Shown piece by piece: positions 1-6,685 of a stretch of DNA of 18,508 bases. Source of the stretch: Clostridia bacterium (GTDB lineage: Bacteria; Bacillota_A; Clostridia; Oscillospirales; CAG-272); contig JAGBSQ010000222.1 in the NCBI GenBank assembly GCA_017631775.1, forward strand, positions 1 to 18,508, given 5' to 3'. Every line of letters starts with the position of its first letter. The stretch's first letter is position 1. The notes beneath the pieces were generated by a model that saw only the letters and a program-made list of their open reading frames with translations, did no database searches and was not told the DNA's origin. Position numbers and translations under genes: made by a program.

Positions 1-60
1 GCCGGCGAGCACGCGATTTTTTTCTTTTGCACGGTCTTCAAGATTTTTAATGGAGCTCAT
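1..60 (-). CDS. 5' end of an unidentified gene, cut by the window edge
   Basis: On the minus strand an ATG at 58-60 opens a frame that stays open to base 1, giving 20 residues (MSSIKNLEDRAKEK, then NRVLAG). An AGAAAGGA-type ribosome binding site lies just upstream of the ATG (about 68-76). The fragment is charged, with no signal peptide or membrane segment in the visible part. The N-terminus loosely resembles starts of phosphotransacetylase-like enzymes, but 20 residues cannot support a call. A structured repeat copy begins 28 bp upstream of the start. No clear sigma-A promoter is seen between them. Confidence 0.6.
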   Translation of the reverse strand, partial: MSSIKNLEDRAKEKNRVLAG

Positions 61-88
61 AAGGTGTCCTTTCTGAAGGAGGATTTTT

Positions 89-329
89 TGTCGGAACCTT
101 CTAGAAAGAAGGTTCCGACACCTCCAAGAACTTTTCTAACATATTTTCAAAAGCAAATCTGTTACAAACGAATAGACGGTTGACGCGAGGAAAAACCTCG
201 CTTTTGCTGCCGCGAGCTGCTAGGTAGCAAAGCGGCGCGAACGTAATGAATGACAGTCCGGTGGACTGTCAGAACGTGAGCGTGACCGAGCCGCAGCGAG
301 ACCCGCCAAGACCCTATCCGCTAAGAAAG
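89..329 (+). repeat. Structured three-hairpin repeat, copy A (interrupted)
   Basis: First of three copies of one repeat (others at 6191-6363 and 6731-6905). Hairpin 1 has 14-bp arms at 89-102 and 107-120. An AT-rich linker contains CCAAGAACTTTT. Hairpin 2 is GCGAGG (185-190), loop AAAAA, CCTCGC (196-201), followed by TTTTGC. Hairpin 3 has its left arm around 216-224 and its right arm at 312-321 (CCCTATCCGC). The two arms are separated by an 80-bp module (225-304) that the other copies lack at this place. The copy ends in TAAGAAAG. It sits upstream of the partial gene at 1-60 and reads away from it. Confidence 0.75.
225..304 (+). repeat. 80-bp nested module, copy 1
   Basis: This 80-bp block matches 6576-6655 on the opposite strand at 73 of 80 positions with no gaps. 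It begins TAGC and ends GCGAGACCC. It carries a perfect palindromic core, GACAGTCC-GGT-GGACTGTC (251-269). Here it splits hairpin 3 of repeat copy A, while the related copy at 6328-6355 has only a short loop between the same arms. No terminal inverted repeats or clear target duplication can be seen. A frame starting at 246 reads through it, but the base changes between the two copies do not favour silent sites, so I do not call a gene. Confidence 0.75.
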
Positions 330-428
330 TTGTTTGCCTGTGTTTATCTTTCTTATATTCTACCACAAATCCCCCCCATTTGCAACCCCCCTTTGGCAAT
401 TTTCTCCTTGTTTGCATATACTGTAACA
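330..428. other. AT-rich spacer with C-runs
   Basis: Spacer between repeat copy A and the amidase leader. It has runs of six to seven C at 371-377 and 386-391, and a candidate promoter at 393-422. No gene is seen in it; short open frames crossing it have no convincing start or ribosome binding site. Confidence 0.4.
393..422 (+). promoter_or_regulatory. Candidate sigma-A promoter for the first amidase
   Basis: TTGGCA (393-398), an 18-bp spacer and TATACT (417-422). Transcription would start near 429, leaving a leader of about 170 nt before the ATG at 600. The match is fair rather than perfect, so this is weaker than the other promoters in the window. Confidence 0.42.
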
Positions 429-450
429 GAATGAGAACAGGGGGAGGATA

Positions 451-584
451 GCGTGAAAGTTTTGTAATCAAAAAGCTCAAATGTATTTCTTTCACGCACA
501 AAATTCCCTAAAAATGGAGCCAATCCATTTTTGTCGCAAGCGACACGGGAATTTTACCATTATTTTGTGTAGCCGCATAGCGGC
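451..584 (+). promoter_or_regulatory. Structured 5' leader of the amidase gene, possible cis-regulatory RNA
   Basis: Several nested inverted repeats fall in the untranslated leader. The first pairs GCGTGAAAG (451-459) with CTTTCACGC (489-497). The second pairs 500-508 with 547-555 (AAAATTCCC with GGGAATTTT) and encloses two smaller hairpins, 510-518/524-532 and 533-537/540-544. Together these form a compact three-way junction. A last small hairpin (572-576/580-584) ends just before the ribosome binding site AAGGGAGAG (587-595). c-di-AMP (ydaO) riboswitches often control cell-wall amidases, but I do not see that motif's conserved bases. It may be a new regulatory RNA or an inserted palindromic repeat. 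Confidence 0.45.
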
Positions 585-599
585 AGAAGGGAGAGTATT

Positions 600-1163
600 A
601 TGGCAATCAAGATATACATCGATCAAGGACACAACCCCGAGGCACCGAATGGGGGAGCGGAAGGGAACGGACTGCGAGAGCAGGACATCACATACAGAGT
701 AGGTGAGGAGCTTGCCACGCTTTTGCGAGCGGACGGTGACTATGAGGTTCGCCTTTCACGTCCCACGCCCACCTCCGCGCTTGGAACGAGCAATTCCACA
801 AGCCTGCGAGCGCGCGTAGAGGACGCCAACGCGTGGGGAGCAGATTATTTCATCAGTATTCACACCAATGCATCAACCAATCCCGATGTCAGCGGCACCG
901 AGGCATTTGCCTATTCTCGGCCTTCGCGCGCGTTTTCACTCGGTGAAGATATCGTCGAGGGAATTACCAACGTTACGGGACTTCGCAACAGAGGCATGAA
1001 GGTACGCCCCGGCTTGTACGTTCTCCGTCGAACCGCAATGCCGGCGGTTTTGGTAGAGCTTGGTTTCATCTCCAACCCGGGGGATGCGGCACTCATGAAC
1101 GAAAATCCAAGACTTTTTGCACAAGGCATTTATCAAGGAATTGAACGTTATTTTTCTGCTTGA
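600..1163 (+). CDS. N-acetylmuramoyl-L-alanine amidase (Amidase_3), no signal peptide
   Basis: A 187-residue protein made up almost entirely of one zinc amidase domain, which cuts the bond between N-acetylmuramic acid and the stem-peptide L-alanine. The expected metal ligands are present: His11 (DQGHN), Glu27 (REQDIT) and His88 (SIHTNA). Glu153 (VELGFISN) is the likely catalytic glutamate. The ATG at 600 follows AAGGGAGAG with good spacing and begins directly at the domain (MAIKIYIDQGHN). There is no signal peptide, membrane segment or wall-binding repeat, so export is unexplained. It could act inside the cell (as mother-cell lysis amidases do) or leave on lysis. Its closest relative in view is the next gene, an exported paralogue. 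Confidence 0.9.
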   Translation: MAIKIYIDQGHNPEAPNGGAEGNGLREQDITYRVGEELATLLRADGDYEVRLSRPTPTSALGTSNSTSLRARVEDANAWGADYFISIHTNASTNPDVSGTEAFAYSRPSRAFSLGEDIVEGITNVTGLRNRGMKVRPGLYVLRRTAMPAVLVELGFISNPGDAALMNENPRLFAQGIYQGIERYFSA

Positions 1164-1190
1164 TTTTTGCTAAAACCGAGGCGAAACACC

Positions 1191-1219
1191 TTGACAAAAA
1201 GCTGTTTTTTTGGTACAAT
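1191..1219 (+). promoter_or_regulatory. Sigma-A promoter of the amidase lipoprotein gene
   Basis: Consensus TTGACA (1191-1196), 17-bp spacer, TACAAT (1214-1219). It lies between the two amidase genes, so the second has its own promoter, with a leader of only about 25 nt. Confidence 0.8.
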
Positions 1220-1249
1220 AATATAGATAAACAAAAGAACGGAGACTTT

Positions 1250-2170
1250 ATGAATCAACATACAAAAAGAGTCCTTTTGCTCTCTCTCTTGTTGGTGGTT
1301 TGTGTCGCACTTTTGGGCAGTTGCATCAATCCTTTGCCGGGTGATTTTCACACTACGGTAATCGATACCACTCTTCCCACACCCGAAGAGATCGGTGCAA
1401 CAACACCCGAACAAACAACGCCTAACGTAACCACTCCCGAGGAGATCACCACAAAAGAACCCGAAACAGAAACCACTCCCGAAGTAACCACTCCTGAGGA
1501 AACCACCCCCGAGCAGGAAACGACTACACAGCCGCCCGAGCCCGAAACTCCTCCGGTAGAAAAAATCAAAATTTACATCGACCAAGGCCACAATCCCTTC
1601 TCGCCCACACATCCGCCGTCTTGGAACACGGGTGCATCTAACGTCAATCTTGGACTTTACGAGCAGGATATCACATACGATTTTGGCGTTCGCTTGGCAG
1701 CATTGCTCAAGGCGGACGGCCGTTTTGAGGTTCGTCTTTCCCGTCCCACCGCCGATACCATTCTTGGTACCGATAACGATTCGGCACTCGATTTTCGTGT
1801 AAATGATGCCGCAGAGTGGGGAGCAGATTATTTTATCAGCCTGCACACCAACGCCGCAGATATCACCTCGGCAAGAGGACTTGAGGTTTACACAACCACA
1901 AACGATACCGAAGGATATGAGCTTGGCGAACAGATTTTGAACGCATTGGTCAAATCTACCGGCATGCGCGACCGCGGTATGAAGAACGGTGACCATTTGC
2001 GCGTTCTCAAAAACGCAAAAATGCCTGCCGCACTTATCGAAATGGGCTTTATCAGCAACGAGGACGATGCTATTTTGCTGCGTGACTCCTCCGAACTCTT
2101 TATCAATGGCCTTTACAACGGCATTGTATCTTATTTCGAAAGCCTCGAAGAAGCTACCGTAACCGAATAA
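1250..2170 (+). CDS. N-acetylmuramoyl-L-alanine amidase lipoprotein (Amidase_3)
   Basis: 306 residues from the ATG at 1250, preceded by GGAG (1241-1244). An in-frame upstream ATG at 1160 is rejected because it lies ahead of the promoter. Residues 1-24 form a lipoprotein signal peptide ending LLGSC, with Cys25 the likely lipidated residue. Residues about 40-104 are a linker of imperfect TTPE repeats, probably a spacer through the wall. From residue 105 comes an amidase domain with zinc ligands His114, Glu138 and His199 and catalytic Glu264 (IEMGFISN). The domain is closely similar to the preceding gene (KIYIDQGHNP, WGADYFIS, RGMK), so the pair looks like a tandem duplication with the signal and linker gained or lost. 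Confidence 0.92.
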   Translation: MNQHTKRVLLLSLLLVVCVALLGSCINPLPGDFHTTVIDTTLPTPEEIGATTPEQTTPNVTTPEEITTKEPETETTPEVTTPEETTPEQETTTQPPEPETPPVEKIKIYIDQGHNPFSPTHPPSWNTGASNVNLGLYEQDITYDFGVRLAALLKADGRFEVRLSRPTADTILGTDNDSALDFRVNDAAEWGADYFISLHTNAADITSARGLEVYTTTNDTEGYELGEQILNALVKSTGMRDRGMKNGDHLRVLKNAKMPAALIEMGFISNEDDAILLRDSSELFINGLYNGIVSYFESLEEATVTE

Positions 2171-2174
2171 AAGC

Positions 2175-2212
2175 AAAAGAGAGAACGTTGCAAAACGTTC
2201 TCTCTTTTTTCT
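2175..2212. terminator. Bidirectional terminator between amidase and udk
   Basis: A perfect 15-bp stem (2175-2189 with 2194-2208) closed by a GCAA tetraloop, with a T-run after it on the plus strand and a T-rich stretch on the minus strand. It serves the two convergent genes. Confidence 0.9.
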
Positions 2213-2221
2213 CTTGTAGGC

Positions 2222-2839
2222 TTACTCTTTTTGAGAAAGTCTTTTTTGAATTCTTGTTGCCACTATATCAAGTGCGGTTTTGTTTCTGCCGCCGTTGATA
2301 ATAATGTCGGCATATTTTTTGGTGGGCTCAACGTAAATGCCGTGCATAATCTTAACGGTGCCTACGTATTGGTTGATAACACCGTCAATATCTCTGCCTC
2401 TTTCGGTTACGTCACGGCGCAAACGGCGCAAAATGCGCTCATCTGCATCGGCGTCGGCAAAGATCTTCACGTCAAAAAGTTCGCGCAAACGCTCATCGTG
2501 GAAGGTGAGAATACCGTCTACAATAATAACGGGGGTGGGGGAGATGTGGATCACATCACTTTTGCGGGTGTGAATGCAAAAGTCATAATCGGGTATATCC
2601 ACGCACTTGCCCAAAAGAAGCTGGCGCAAATGCTTTACAAGCAGATCGGTATCAAGCGCATCGGGGCAATCGTAGTTGGTTTTTACGCGTTCATCCATCG
2701 AGAGGTGATCCTGCGGCTTGTAGTAGTTATCGTAAGAAATAATCGTAATATCATTGGGGAAGAGTGCTTTCAATCCTTCGGCAAAGGTGGATTTTCCCGA
2801 ACCGGTGCCGCCTGCAATTCCTATGAGCATGGGTGTCAT
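2222..2839 (-). CDS. udk: Uridine kinase
   Basis: A 205-residue cytoplasmic kinase that phosphorylates uridine (usually also cytidine) in pyrimidine salvage. The Walker A loop is GGTGSGKST (residues 10-18). NYDCPDALD (56-64) matches the family's NYDHPxA substrate segment, and VIIVDGIL (104-111) the strand that in relatives reads IILEGIL. EPTKKYADIIINGG (171-184) is a typical family C-terminal segment. The length is normal. The ATG at 2837-2839 has AAGGGAGA upstream (2847-2854); a second Met at codon 4 is possible but too far from this site. It lies downstream of lepA on the same strand but has its own promoter. Confidence 0.9.
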   Translation of the reverse strand: MTPMLIGIAGGTGSGKSTFAEGLKALFPNDITIISYDNYYKPQDHLSMDERVKTNYDCPDALDTDLLVKHLRQLLLGKCVDIPDYDFCIHTRKSDVIHISPTPVIIVDGILTFHDERLRELFDVKIFADADADERILRRLRRDVTERGRDIDGVINQYVGTVKIMHGIYVEPTKKYADIIINGGRNKTALDIVATRIQKRLSQKE

Positions 2840-2887
2840 TTTTGTGTCTCCCTTGTTTTAAATGTGTTTTGGGGTCCTGTTTTCCCC

Positions 2888-2916
2888 ATTATATCACGTT
2901 TTTCGACGTTTGACAA
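2888..2916 (-). promoter_or_regulatory. Sigma-A promoter of udk
   Basis: Read on the minus strand: TTGTCA (2911-2916), 17-bp spacer, perfect TATAAT (2888-2893). It lies about 50 bp upstream of the udk start. Confidence 0.75.
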
Positions 2917-2948
2917 GATTGATTTTGATTTTTGCAGATAAAAAAGGA

Positions 2949-2995
2949 AAATGCATAAAGAAAGCGACAGATGGAGGGGTTCCTTCTGTCGCTTT
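2949..2995 (-). terminator. Probable terminator of lepA
   Basis: An 11-bp stem, 2961-2971 with 2985-2995 (AAAGCGACAGA with TCTGTCGCTTT), lies just after the lepA stop on the minus strand and is followed by a moderately T-rich tail. The tail is less regular than in a textbook terminator. Confidence 0.6.
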
Positions 2996-3002
2996 GCAAA
3001 TA

Positions 3003-4823
3003 TTATTGCTCGTCGTCGAGCTTGAGAACTGCCATAAATGCCTCGGGGGAAACTTGAACCGAACCGAGCTGGCGCATCTTCTTTTTGCCTTCCTTTTGCT
3101 TTTCGAGAAGCTTCTTCTTACGGGTAATGTCACCGCCATAGCACTTTGCGAGCACGTCCTTGCGCATTGCCTTAACGGTTTCGCGGGCAATGATCTTTGT
3201 GCCGATAGCCGCTTGAATAGGAACTTCAAACAGCTGGCGCGGAATGTTTTCCTTGAGCTTTTCTGCAAGCTTGCGCGCACGTCCGTAAGCCTTTTCTTCG
3301 TGCACGATAAAGGAGAGTGCATCCACTTGCTCGCCGTTGAGCAAGAAATCGAGCTTTACAAGCTTACTCGGCTCATAACCGAGCAATTCGTAGTCGAGAG
3401 ATGCATAACCGCGAGAGCGGCTCTTGAGCGCGTCAAAGAAGTCGTAAATGATTTCGTTGAGCGGCAAATTGTAGTGCAATTCCACGCGCGTAGGGTCGAG
3501 GTATTTCATATCGATGAACACGCCGCGGCGGTTTTGGCAAAGCTCCATCAAACCGCCAACGTAATCAACGGGAGTGATGATGTTTGCCTTTACAAGCGGC
3601 TCGTAAGCCACCTCAATGTTGTCGGGGGTGGGGAAGTTCGTAGGGTTATCAATGCGAACAACCTCGCCGCCCTTGAGCTTGATTTCATAAATTACGCTGG
3701 GAGCGGTGGTGATGAGGTCGAGGTTGAACTCTCTTTCAAGACGCTCTTCAATGATCTCCATGTGGAGCAGTCCCAAAAATCCGCAACGGAAGCCAAAGCC
3801 AAGAGCAATCGATGTCTCGGGTTCAAACAAAAGAGCAGCATCGTTGAGCTGAAGCTTTTCAAGGGCATCGCGAAGGTCACCGTAGCGTGCGCCGTCTGCA
3901 GGGTAAATACCTGCATAAACCATGGGTTGAACAGCCTTAAAGCCGGGCAGAGGCTCGGCAGTAGGTGTTGCCGCCAAGGTAACGGTATCGCCAACACGCG
4001 TATCACTTACGCTCTTAATCGATGCGGTAAAGTAACCAACCTCACCGGCAGAGAGGCGCTCGCACTTCGAAAGTCCAAAAGGCTCCATAGTGCCAACTTC
4101 AACAATATCAAACACAGCGTCGGTGCTCATCAGGCGAATTTTGTCGCCTGCGGCAATGCTGCCGTCAACCACGCGAATGTTAACTACAACGCCAAGATAG
4201 CTATCGTAGTAAGAGTCAAAAATGAGCGCCTTGAGCGGTGCATTCTCGTCACCCTCGGGGGAGGGAATATCACGCACAACCGCTTCGAGAACGTCCTCAA
4301 TATTGAGTCCTGTCTTTGCCGAAACAGCAGGGCAACCCTCTGCGGGAATGCCGATGACGTCCTCAATTTCGGCACGGCACTTGTCAATGTCTGCCGAGGG
4401 GAGGTCAATCTTGTTGATAACGGGAATGATCTCAAGATCTGCATCCACAGCGAGATAAGCATTTGCGAGCGTTTGCGCCTCAATGCCTTGTGTAGCGTCA
4501 ACCACCAAAAGGGCGCCGTCGCACGCGTTGAGCGAGCGAGAGACCTCATAGTTAAAGTCGACGTGGCCGGGGGTATCGATGAGGTTGAAGGTATAAGCCT
4601 CGCCGTCTTTTGCATTGTATATCAATTTTACTGCGCGCGCTTTGATGGTGATGCCGCGCTCGCGTTCAAGATCCATGTTGTCAAGGATCTGCTCTTCCAT
4701 ATCGCGCTTTGCAACCGTTTGGGTGTGCTCCAAAATACGGTCGGCCAAGGTCGATTTGCCGTGGTCGATGTGGGCGATGATGGAAAAATTACGAATGTGA
4801 TTTTGACGTTCGGATTTTTGCAC
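3003..4823 (-). CDS. lepA: Elongation factor 4 (LepA), translational GTPase
   Basis: 606 residues from a GTG at 4821-4823. The frame is open to 4913, but that stretch contains the promoter (4875-4903), and the GTG start gives the family's usual length and N-terminus ([19 protein letters not shown]). LepA is a ribosome-binding GTPase linked to back-translocation and to ribosome assembly or initiation. GTPase motifs in order: AHIDHGKST (17-25), RERGIT (54-59), DTPGH (83-87), NKID (137-140), SAKTG (about residue 170). The LepA-specific C-terminal domain is present ([20 protein letters not shown] and MRQLGSVQV), which separates it from EF-G. The ribosome binding site is weak (AAAGGA about 12 nt upstream, GGA closer). 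Confidence 0.96.
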   Translation of the reverse strand: MQKSERQNHIRNFSIIAHIDHGKSTLADRILEHTQTVAKRDMEEQILDNMDLERERGITIKARAVKLIYNAKDGEAYTFNLIDTPGHVDFNYEVSRSLNACDGALLVVDATQGIEAQTLANAYLAVDADLEIIPVINKIDLPSADIDKCRAEIEDVIGIPAEGCPAVSAKTGLNIEDVLEAVVRDIPSPEGDENAPLKALIFDSYYDSYLGVVVNIRVVDGSIAAGDKIRLMSTDAVFDIVEVGTMEPFGLSKCERLSAGEVGYFTASIKSVSDTRVGDTVTLAATPTAEPLPGFKAVQPMVYAGIYPADGARYGDLRDALEKLQLNDAALLFEPETSIALGFGFRCGFLGLLHMEIIEERLEREFNLDLITTAPSVIYEIKLKGGEVVRIDNPTNFPTPDNIEVAYEPLVKANIITPVDYVGGLMELCQNRRGVFIDMKYLDPTRVELHYNLPLNEIIYDFFDALKSRSRGYASLDYELLGYEPSKLVKLDFLLNGEQVDALSFIVHEEKAYGRARKLAEKLKENIPRQLFEVPIQAAIGTKIIARETVKAMRKDVLAKCYGGDITRKKKLLEKQKEGKKKMRQLGSVQVSPEAFMAVLKLDDEQ

Positions 4824-4874
4824 GTTTGTATCCAATCCTTTCAAAAAAATCGGGAACTGTATCTTAACTAAATT

Positions 4875-4903
4875 ATTATACCACAAAGCGGCGGAAATGT
4901 CAA
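4875..4903 (-). promoter_or_regulatory. Consensus sigma-A promoter of lepA
   Basis: On the minus strand: TTGACA (4898-4903), exactly 17 bp, TATAAT (4875-4880), a perfect match in both boxes. It fixes the lepA start downstream of 4868 and excludes the longer reading frame. Confidence 0.9.
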
Positions 4904-4969
4904 GAAAAAGCATTCAGAATACCCAATTTTTTATTCTTTTCCGTTTTTTCAAAAAGGCATCTGATTTTT

Positions 4970-5044
4970 GCAATATTTTTCCTTCTAAAAGCAAAAAACA
5001 ATCGGCATATAGCAATATTTGTCTACTAAAAAGCAAAAAACATC
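4970..5044 (+). repeat. Two-unit direct repeat, 42-bp period, next to a promoter
   Basis: Two blocks repeat in register 42 bp apart. GCAATATTT occurs at 4970-4978 and 5012-5020. AAAAGCAAAAAACA occurs at 4987-5000 and 5029-5042. The sequence between the blocks differs. The second unit ends directly against the -35 box at 5045. A period of 42 bp is four helical turns, so both units face the same side of the DNA, as expected for activator or repressor sites. The A- and T-runs also suggest bent DNA. Confidence 0.65.
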
Positions 5045-5073
5045 TTGACAGACCATAAAAAGTACTATATACT
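5045..5073 (+). promoter_or_regulatory. Sigma-A promoter of the oxidoreductase gene
   Basis: TTGACA (5045-5050), 17-bp spacer, TATACT (5068-5073). An imperfect inverted repeat, GTACT (5062-5066) with AGTAC further on (5077-5081), overlaps the -10 region and could be an operator. Confidence 0.75.
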
Positions 5074-5126
5074 ATAAGTACAGTAATATAGCGGTTTTTC
5101 CGCTTTTTTGCCGAAAGGATCAAATT

Positions 5127-6176
5127 ATGAAAAAAATGAAGGTTGCCGTTGTTGGATATGGCGGCATGGGCGGCTGGCACACCGAACATCTTTTAAAGAG
5201 CGACGTTTGCGAACTTGCAGGCGTGTATGACATCAAGCCCGAAAGAAATACATTGGCCCAGAGCCGTGGCATTTATGCATATCCTACCTATCAGGCACTG
5301 CTTGACGATAAGAGCGTAGAACTTATCACCGTAGCCATCCCCAACGATGACCACGAAGGTGTTGTTGTTGCTGCTCTCAACGCAGGCAAAAACGTCATTT
5401 GCGAAAAACCCGTAGCCCTCTCCCTTGAGGCGCTTGAAAATATGATCGCCGCAGCCGAGAAGAACGGTGTTCGTTTTGCCGTTCACCAAAATCGTCGTTG
5501 GGACGTTGACTATCTCGCAATGCAACAAATTCACGATTCGGGCGAGATCGGTAACGTTTTCAACATCGAATCCCGCATTCACGGCAGCCGTGGCATTCCC
5601 TCCGACTGGAGAGGTGAAAAGGAACACGGTGGCGGCATGATCTACGACTGGGGCATTCACTTAATCGACCAAGTTATGATGGTTTACCACTGGGCACCCA
5701 TCAAGAGCGTGTATTGCATTTGCGATAACATTACCAACAAAGAGGTTGATGACGGCTTCAAACTTCAAATCTTCTTCGAGAACGGCAAGCAGGCACACAT
5801 CGAGGTTGGAACCTATAACTTCATTGCAATGCCTCGCTTCTATCTCAGAGCCGAAAAGGGAACCGCCCTCATTACCGACTGGCGTGAGGAGACCAAGGTT
5901 GTCAAGTGCAAGTATTGGCACGAGAACGACGTTCTTCCCGTACAAACCGCGGCAGGCCTTACCAAAACAATGGCACCGCGCGATGAGATCACCACCGACA
6001 CCTATACCGTTGCCCGTCCCGCTTCCGACGTGCACGATTATTACCGTCATTTCGTCAACGCCATCCGTACCGGATGCGAGCAGGACGTAACCTATGACCA
6101 TATGCGTACCGACCTCAAAATCATCCTTGCCGCCTTCCGCTCCGCAGAACTCGGCATGCCTGTTGGATTAGAATGA
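5127..6176 (+). CDS. Gfo/Idh/MocA family NAD(P)-dependent oxidoreductase
   Basis: 349 residues, normal for the family. It probably oxidises or reduces a sugar, inositol or similar polyol; the substrate cannot be read from sequence. The N-terminal Rossmann fold has GYGGMG (10-15). EKPVALS (93-99) holds the family's catalytic lysine (Lys94). The C-terminal alpha/beta domain has HGGGMIYDWGIHLIDQ (167-182), giving the usual Asp174 and His178. The ATG at 5127 follows GAAAGGAT (5113-5120). No signal peptide, so cytoplasmic. It stands alone, with a strong promoter and a phased direct repeat upstream, and no transporter or kinase beside it to hint at the substrate. A repeat hairpin starts 14 bp after the stop. 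Confidence 0.9.
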   Translation: MKKMKVAVVGYGGMGGWHTEHLLKSDVCELAGVYDIKPERNTLAQSRGIYAYPTYQALLDDKSVELITVAIPNDDHEGVVVAALNAGKNVICEKPVALSLEALENMIAAAEKNGVRFAVHQNRRWDVDYLAMQQIHDSGEIGNVFNIESRIHGSRGIPSDWRGEKEHGGGMIYDWGIHLIDQVMMVYHWAPIKSVYCICDNITNKEVDDGFKLQIFFENGKQAHIEVGTYNFIAMPRFYLRAEKGTALITDWREETKVVKCKYWHENDVLPVQTAAGLTKTMAPRDEITTDTYTVARPASDVHDYYRHFVNAIRTGCEQDVTYDHMRTDLKIILAAFRSAELGMPVGLE

Positions 6177-6190
6177 TTTATGAAAGAGAT

Positions 6191-6363
6191 TGCAGGGGGG
6201 AACTTTTTGAAAAAAGTTCCCCCCTGCACCCCCTTCAAAAACTTTCGCACAAACAATATCTAAATAAATTCGTCAGTTTACAAATGGACAGTCGGCGCGA
6301 AGTGAAACTTCGCTTTTGCTATCGCGAGCGGCTAGGGACCACTAACCCTATCCGCTAAGAAAG
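6191..6363 (+). repeat. Structured three-hairpin repeat, copy B-left
   Basis: Hairpin 1 has 18-bp arms (6191-6208 and 6211-6228) around a 2-base centre. The linker CCCCCTTCAAAAACTTTCGC then continues into an AT-rich part. Hairpin 2 is GCGAAG (6297-6302), TGAAA, CTTCGC (6308-6313), followed by TTTTGC. Hairpin 3 is GCGGCTAGGG (6328-6337) with CCCTATCCGC (6346-6355), one mismatch. The copy ends TAAGAAAG. It lies just after the oxidoreductase stop, so hairpin 2 with its T-run could act as a terminator. It faces copy B-right in opposite orientation. Confidence 0.8.
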
Positions 6364-6376
6364 TAGAATAGAAAAA

Positions 6377-6410
6377 AGGGATAGCGTACTTGCTATCCCT
6401 ATTATTGTAT
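6377..6410 (+). terminator. Terminator-like hairpin inside the repeat region
   Basis: A 9-bp stem AGGGATAGC (6377-6385) with GCTATCCCT (6392-6400), loop GTACTT, followed by ATTATTGTATC. The tail is only partly T-rich. It may be a terminator or another palindromic unit of the mosaic. Confidence 0.45.
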
Positions 6411-6412
6411 CT

Positions 6413-6440
6413 TTGTAGGGGACGACGTCCTCGGCGTCCC
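6413..6440 (+). repeat. TTGTAGGG palindromic unit 1
   Basis: Starts TTGTAGGGGACGACG and folds by GGGACG (6419-6424) with CGTCCC (6435-6440). This is the uninterrupted form of the unit that the 80-bp module splits at 6566-6670. Confidence 0.65.
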
Positions 6441-6469
6441 GAAATCGAGCGGTTACCGCAAACAAAATG

Positions 6470-6493
6470 CGGGCGAACAAAGTTCGCCCCTAC
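6470..6493 (-). repeat. TTGTAGGG palindromic unit 2 (reverse)
   Basis: GTAGGGGCGAAC on the minus strand. An 8-bp perfect stem (6471-6478 with 6482-6489) encloses a 3-base loop. Same family as the units at 6413 and 6510. Confidence 0.65.
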
Positions 6494-6509
6494 GGCTATA
6501 AAAAACACA

Positions 6510-6537
6510 TTGTAGGGGCGATTCACGAATCGCCCGC
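6510..6537 (+). repeat. TTGTAGGG palindromic unit 3
   Basis: TTGTAGGGGCGATTC opens a perfect 9-bp stem (6516-6524 with 6527-6535) and a 2-base loop. Palindromes of this GTAGGGGCG type are, from memory, common between genes in many Clostridia genomes; I could not check this here. Confidence 0.65.
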
Positions 6538-6565
6538 TTCTCATTTTGCTAACTTCCATAAAGGC

Positions 6566-6670
6566 GGGACGCCGAGGGTCTCGCTGTGGCTCGGTCTCGC
6601 TCGCGTTCTGACAGTCCACCGGACTGTCATTCATTACGCTCACGCCGCTACGCTACGTCGTCCCCTACAA
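6566..6670 (-). repeat. TTGTAGGG palindromic unit 4, split by the 80-bp module
   Basis: On the minus strand TTGTAGGGGACGACG (6656-6670) matches unit 1 exactly. The other half, CTCGGCGTCCC (6566-6576, overlapping the module end by a base), also matches unit 1. Between them sits the 80-bp module. Compared with unit 1, this is an insertion at a definable point. Confidence 0.7.
6576..6655 (-). repeat. 80-bp nested module, copy 2
   Basis: Reverse-strand copy of 225-304, with 7 substitutions in 80 bp and no gaps. The palindromic core GACAGTCC-GGT-GGACTGTC is unchanged. It is inserted inside TTGTAGGG unit 4. Confidence 0.75.
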
Positions 6671-6685
6671 TGTGACACGTAAACC

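Noticed and set aside
246..434. Small reading frame starting MNDSPVDCQN inside the 80-bp module, also present in the copy at 6576-6655
   Set aside because: It is tempting because the frame is open in both copies. The differences in that frame are Val/Ala, Val/Glu and one silent change, so there is no bias to silent sites, and there is no ribosome binding site. Better explained as repeat DNA.
429..599. c-di-AMP (ydaO-type) riboswitch before the amidase
   Set aside because: The context fits but the conserved bases of that motif are not seen; only a generic fold can be supported.
1373..1560. Short tandem TTPE codon repeats as a DNA-level repeat or CRISPR-like array
   Set aside because: The repeats are in frame within the lipoprotein linker and imperfect at the DNA level, so they reflect a low-complexity protein spacer.
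2862..4871. 669-residue plus-strand reading frame opposite lepA
   Set aside because: Lies wholly antisense to a certain gene with all its motifs, has no recognised domain, and is Cys/Asn/Val-rich in the way typical of antisense frames. It arises from codon usage that avoids stops on the other strand.
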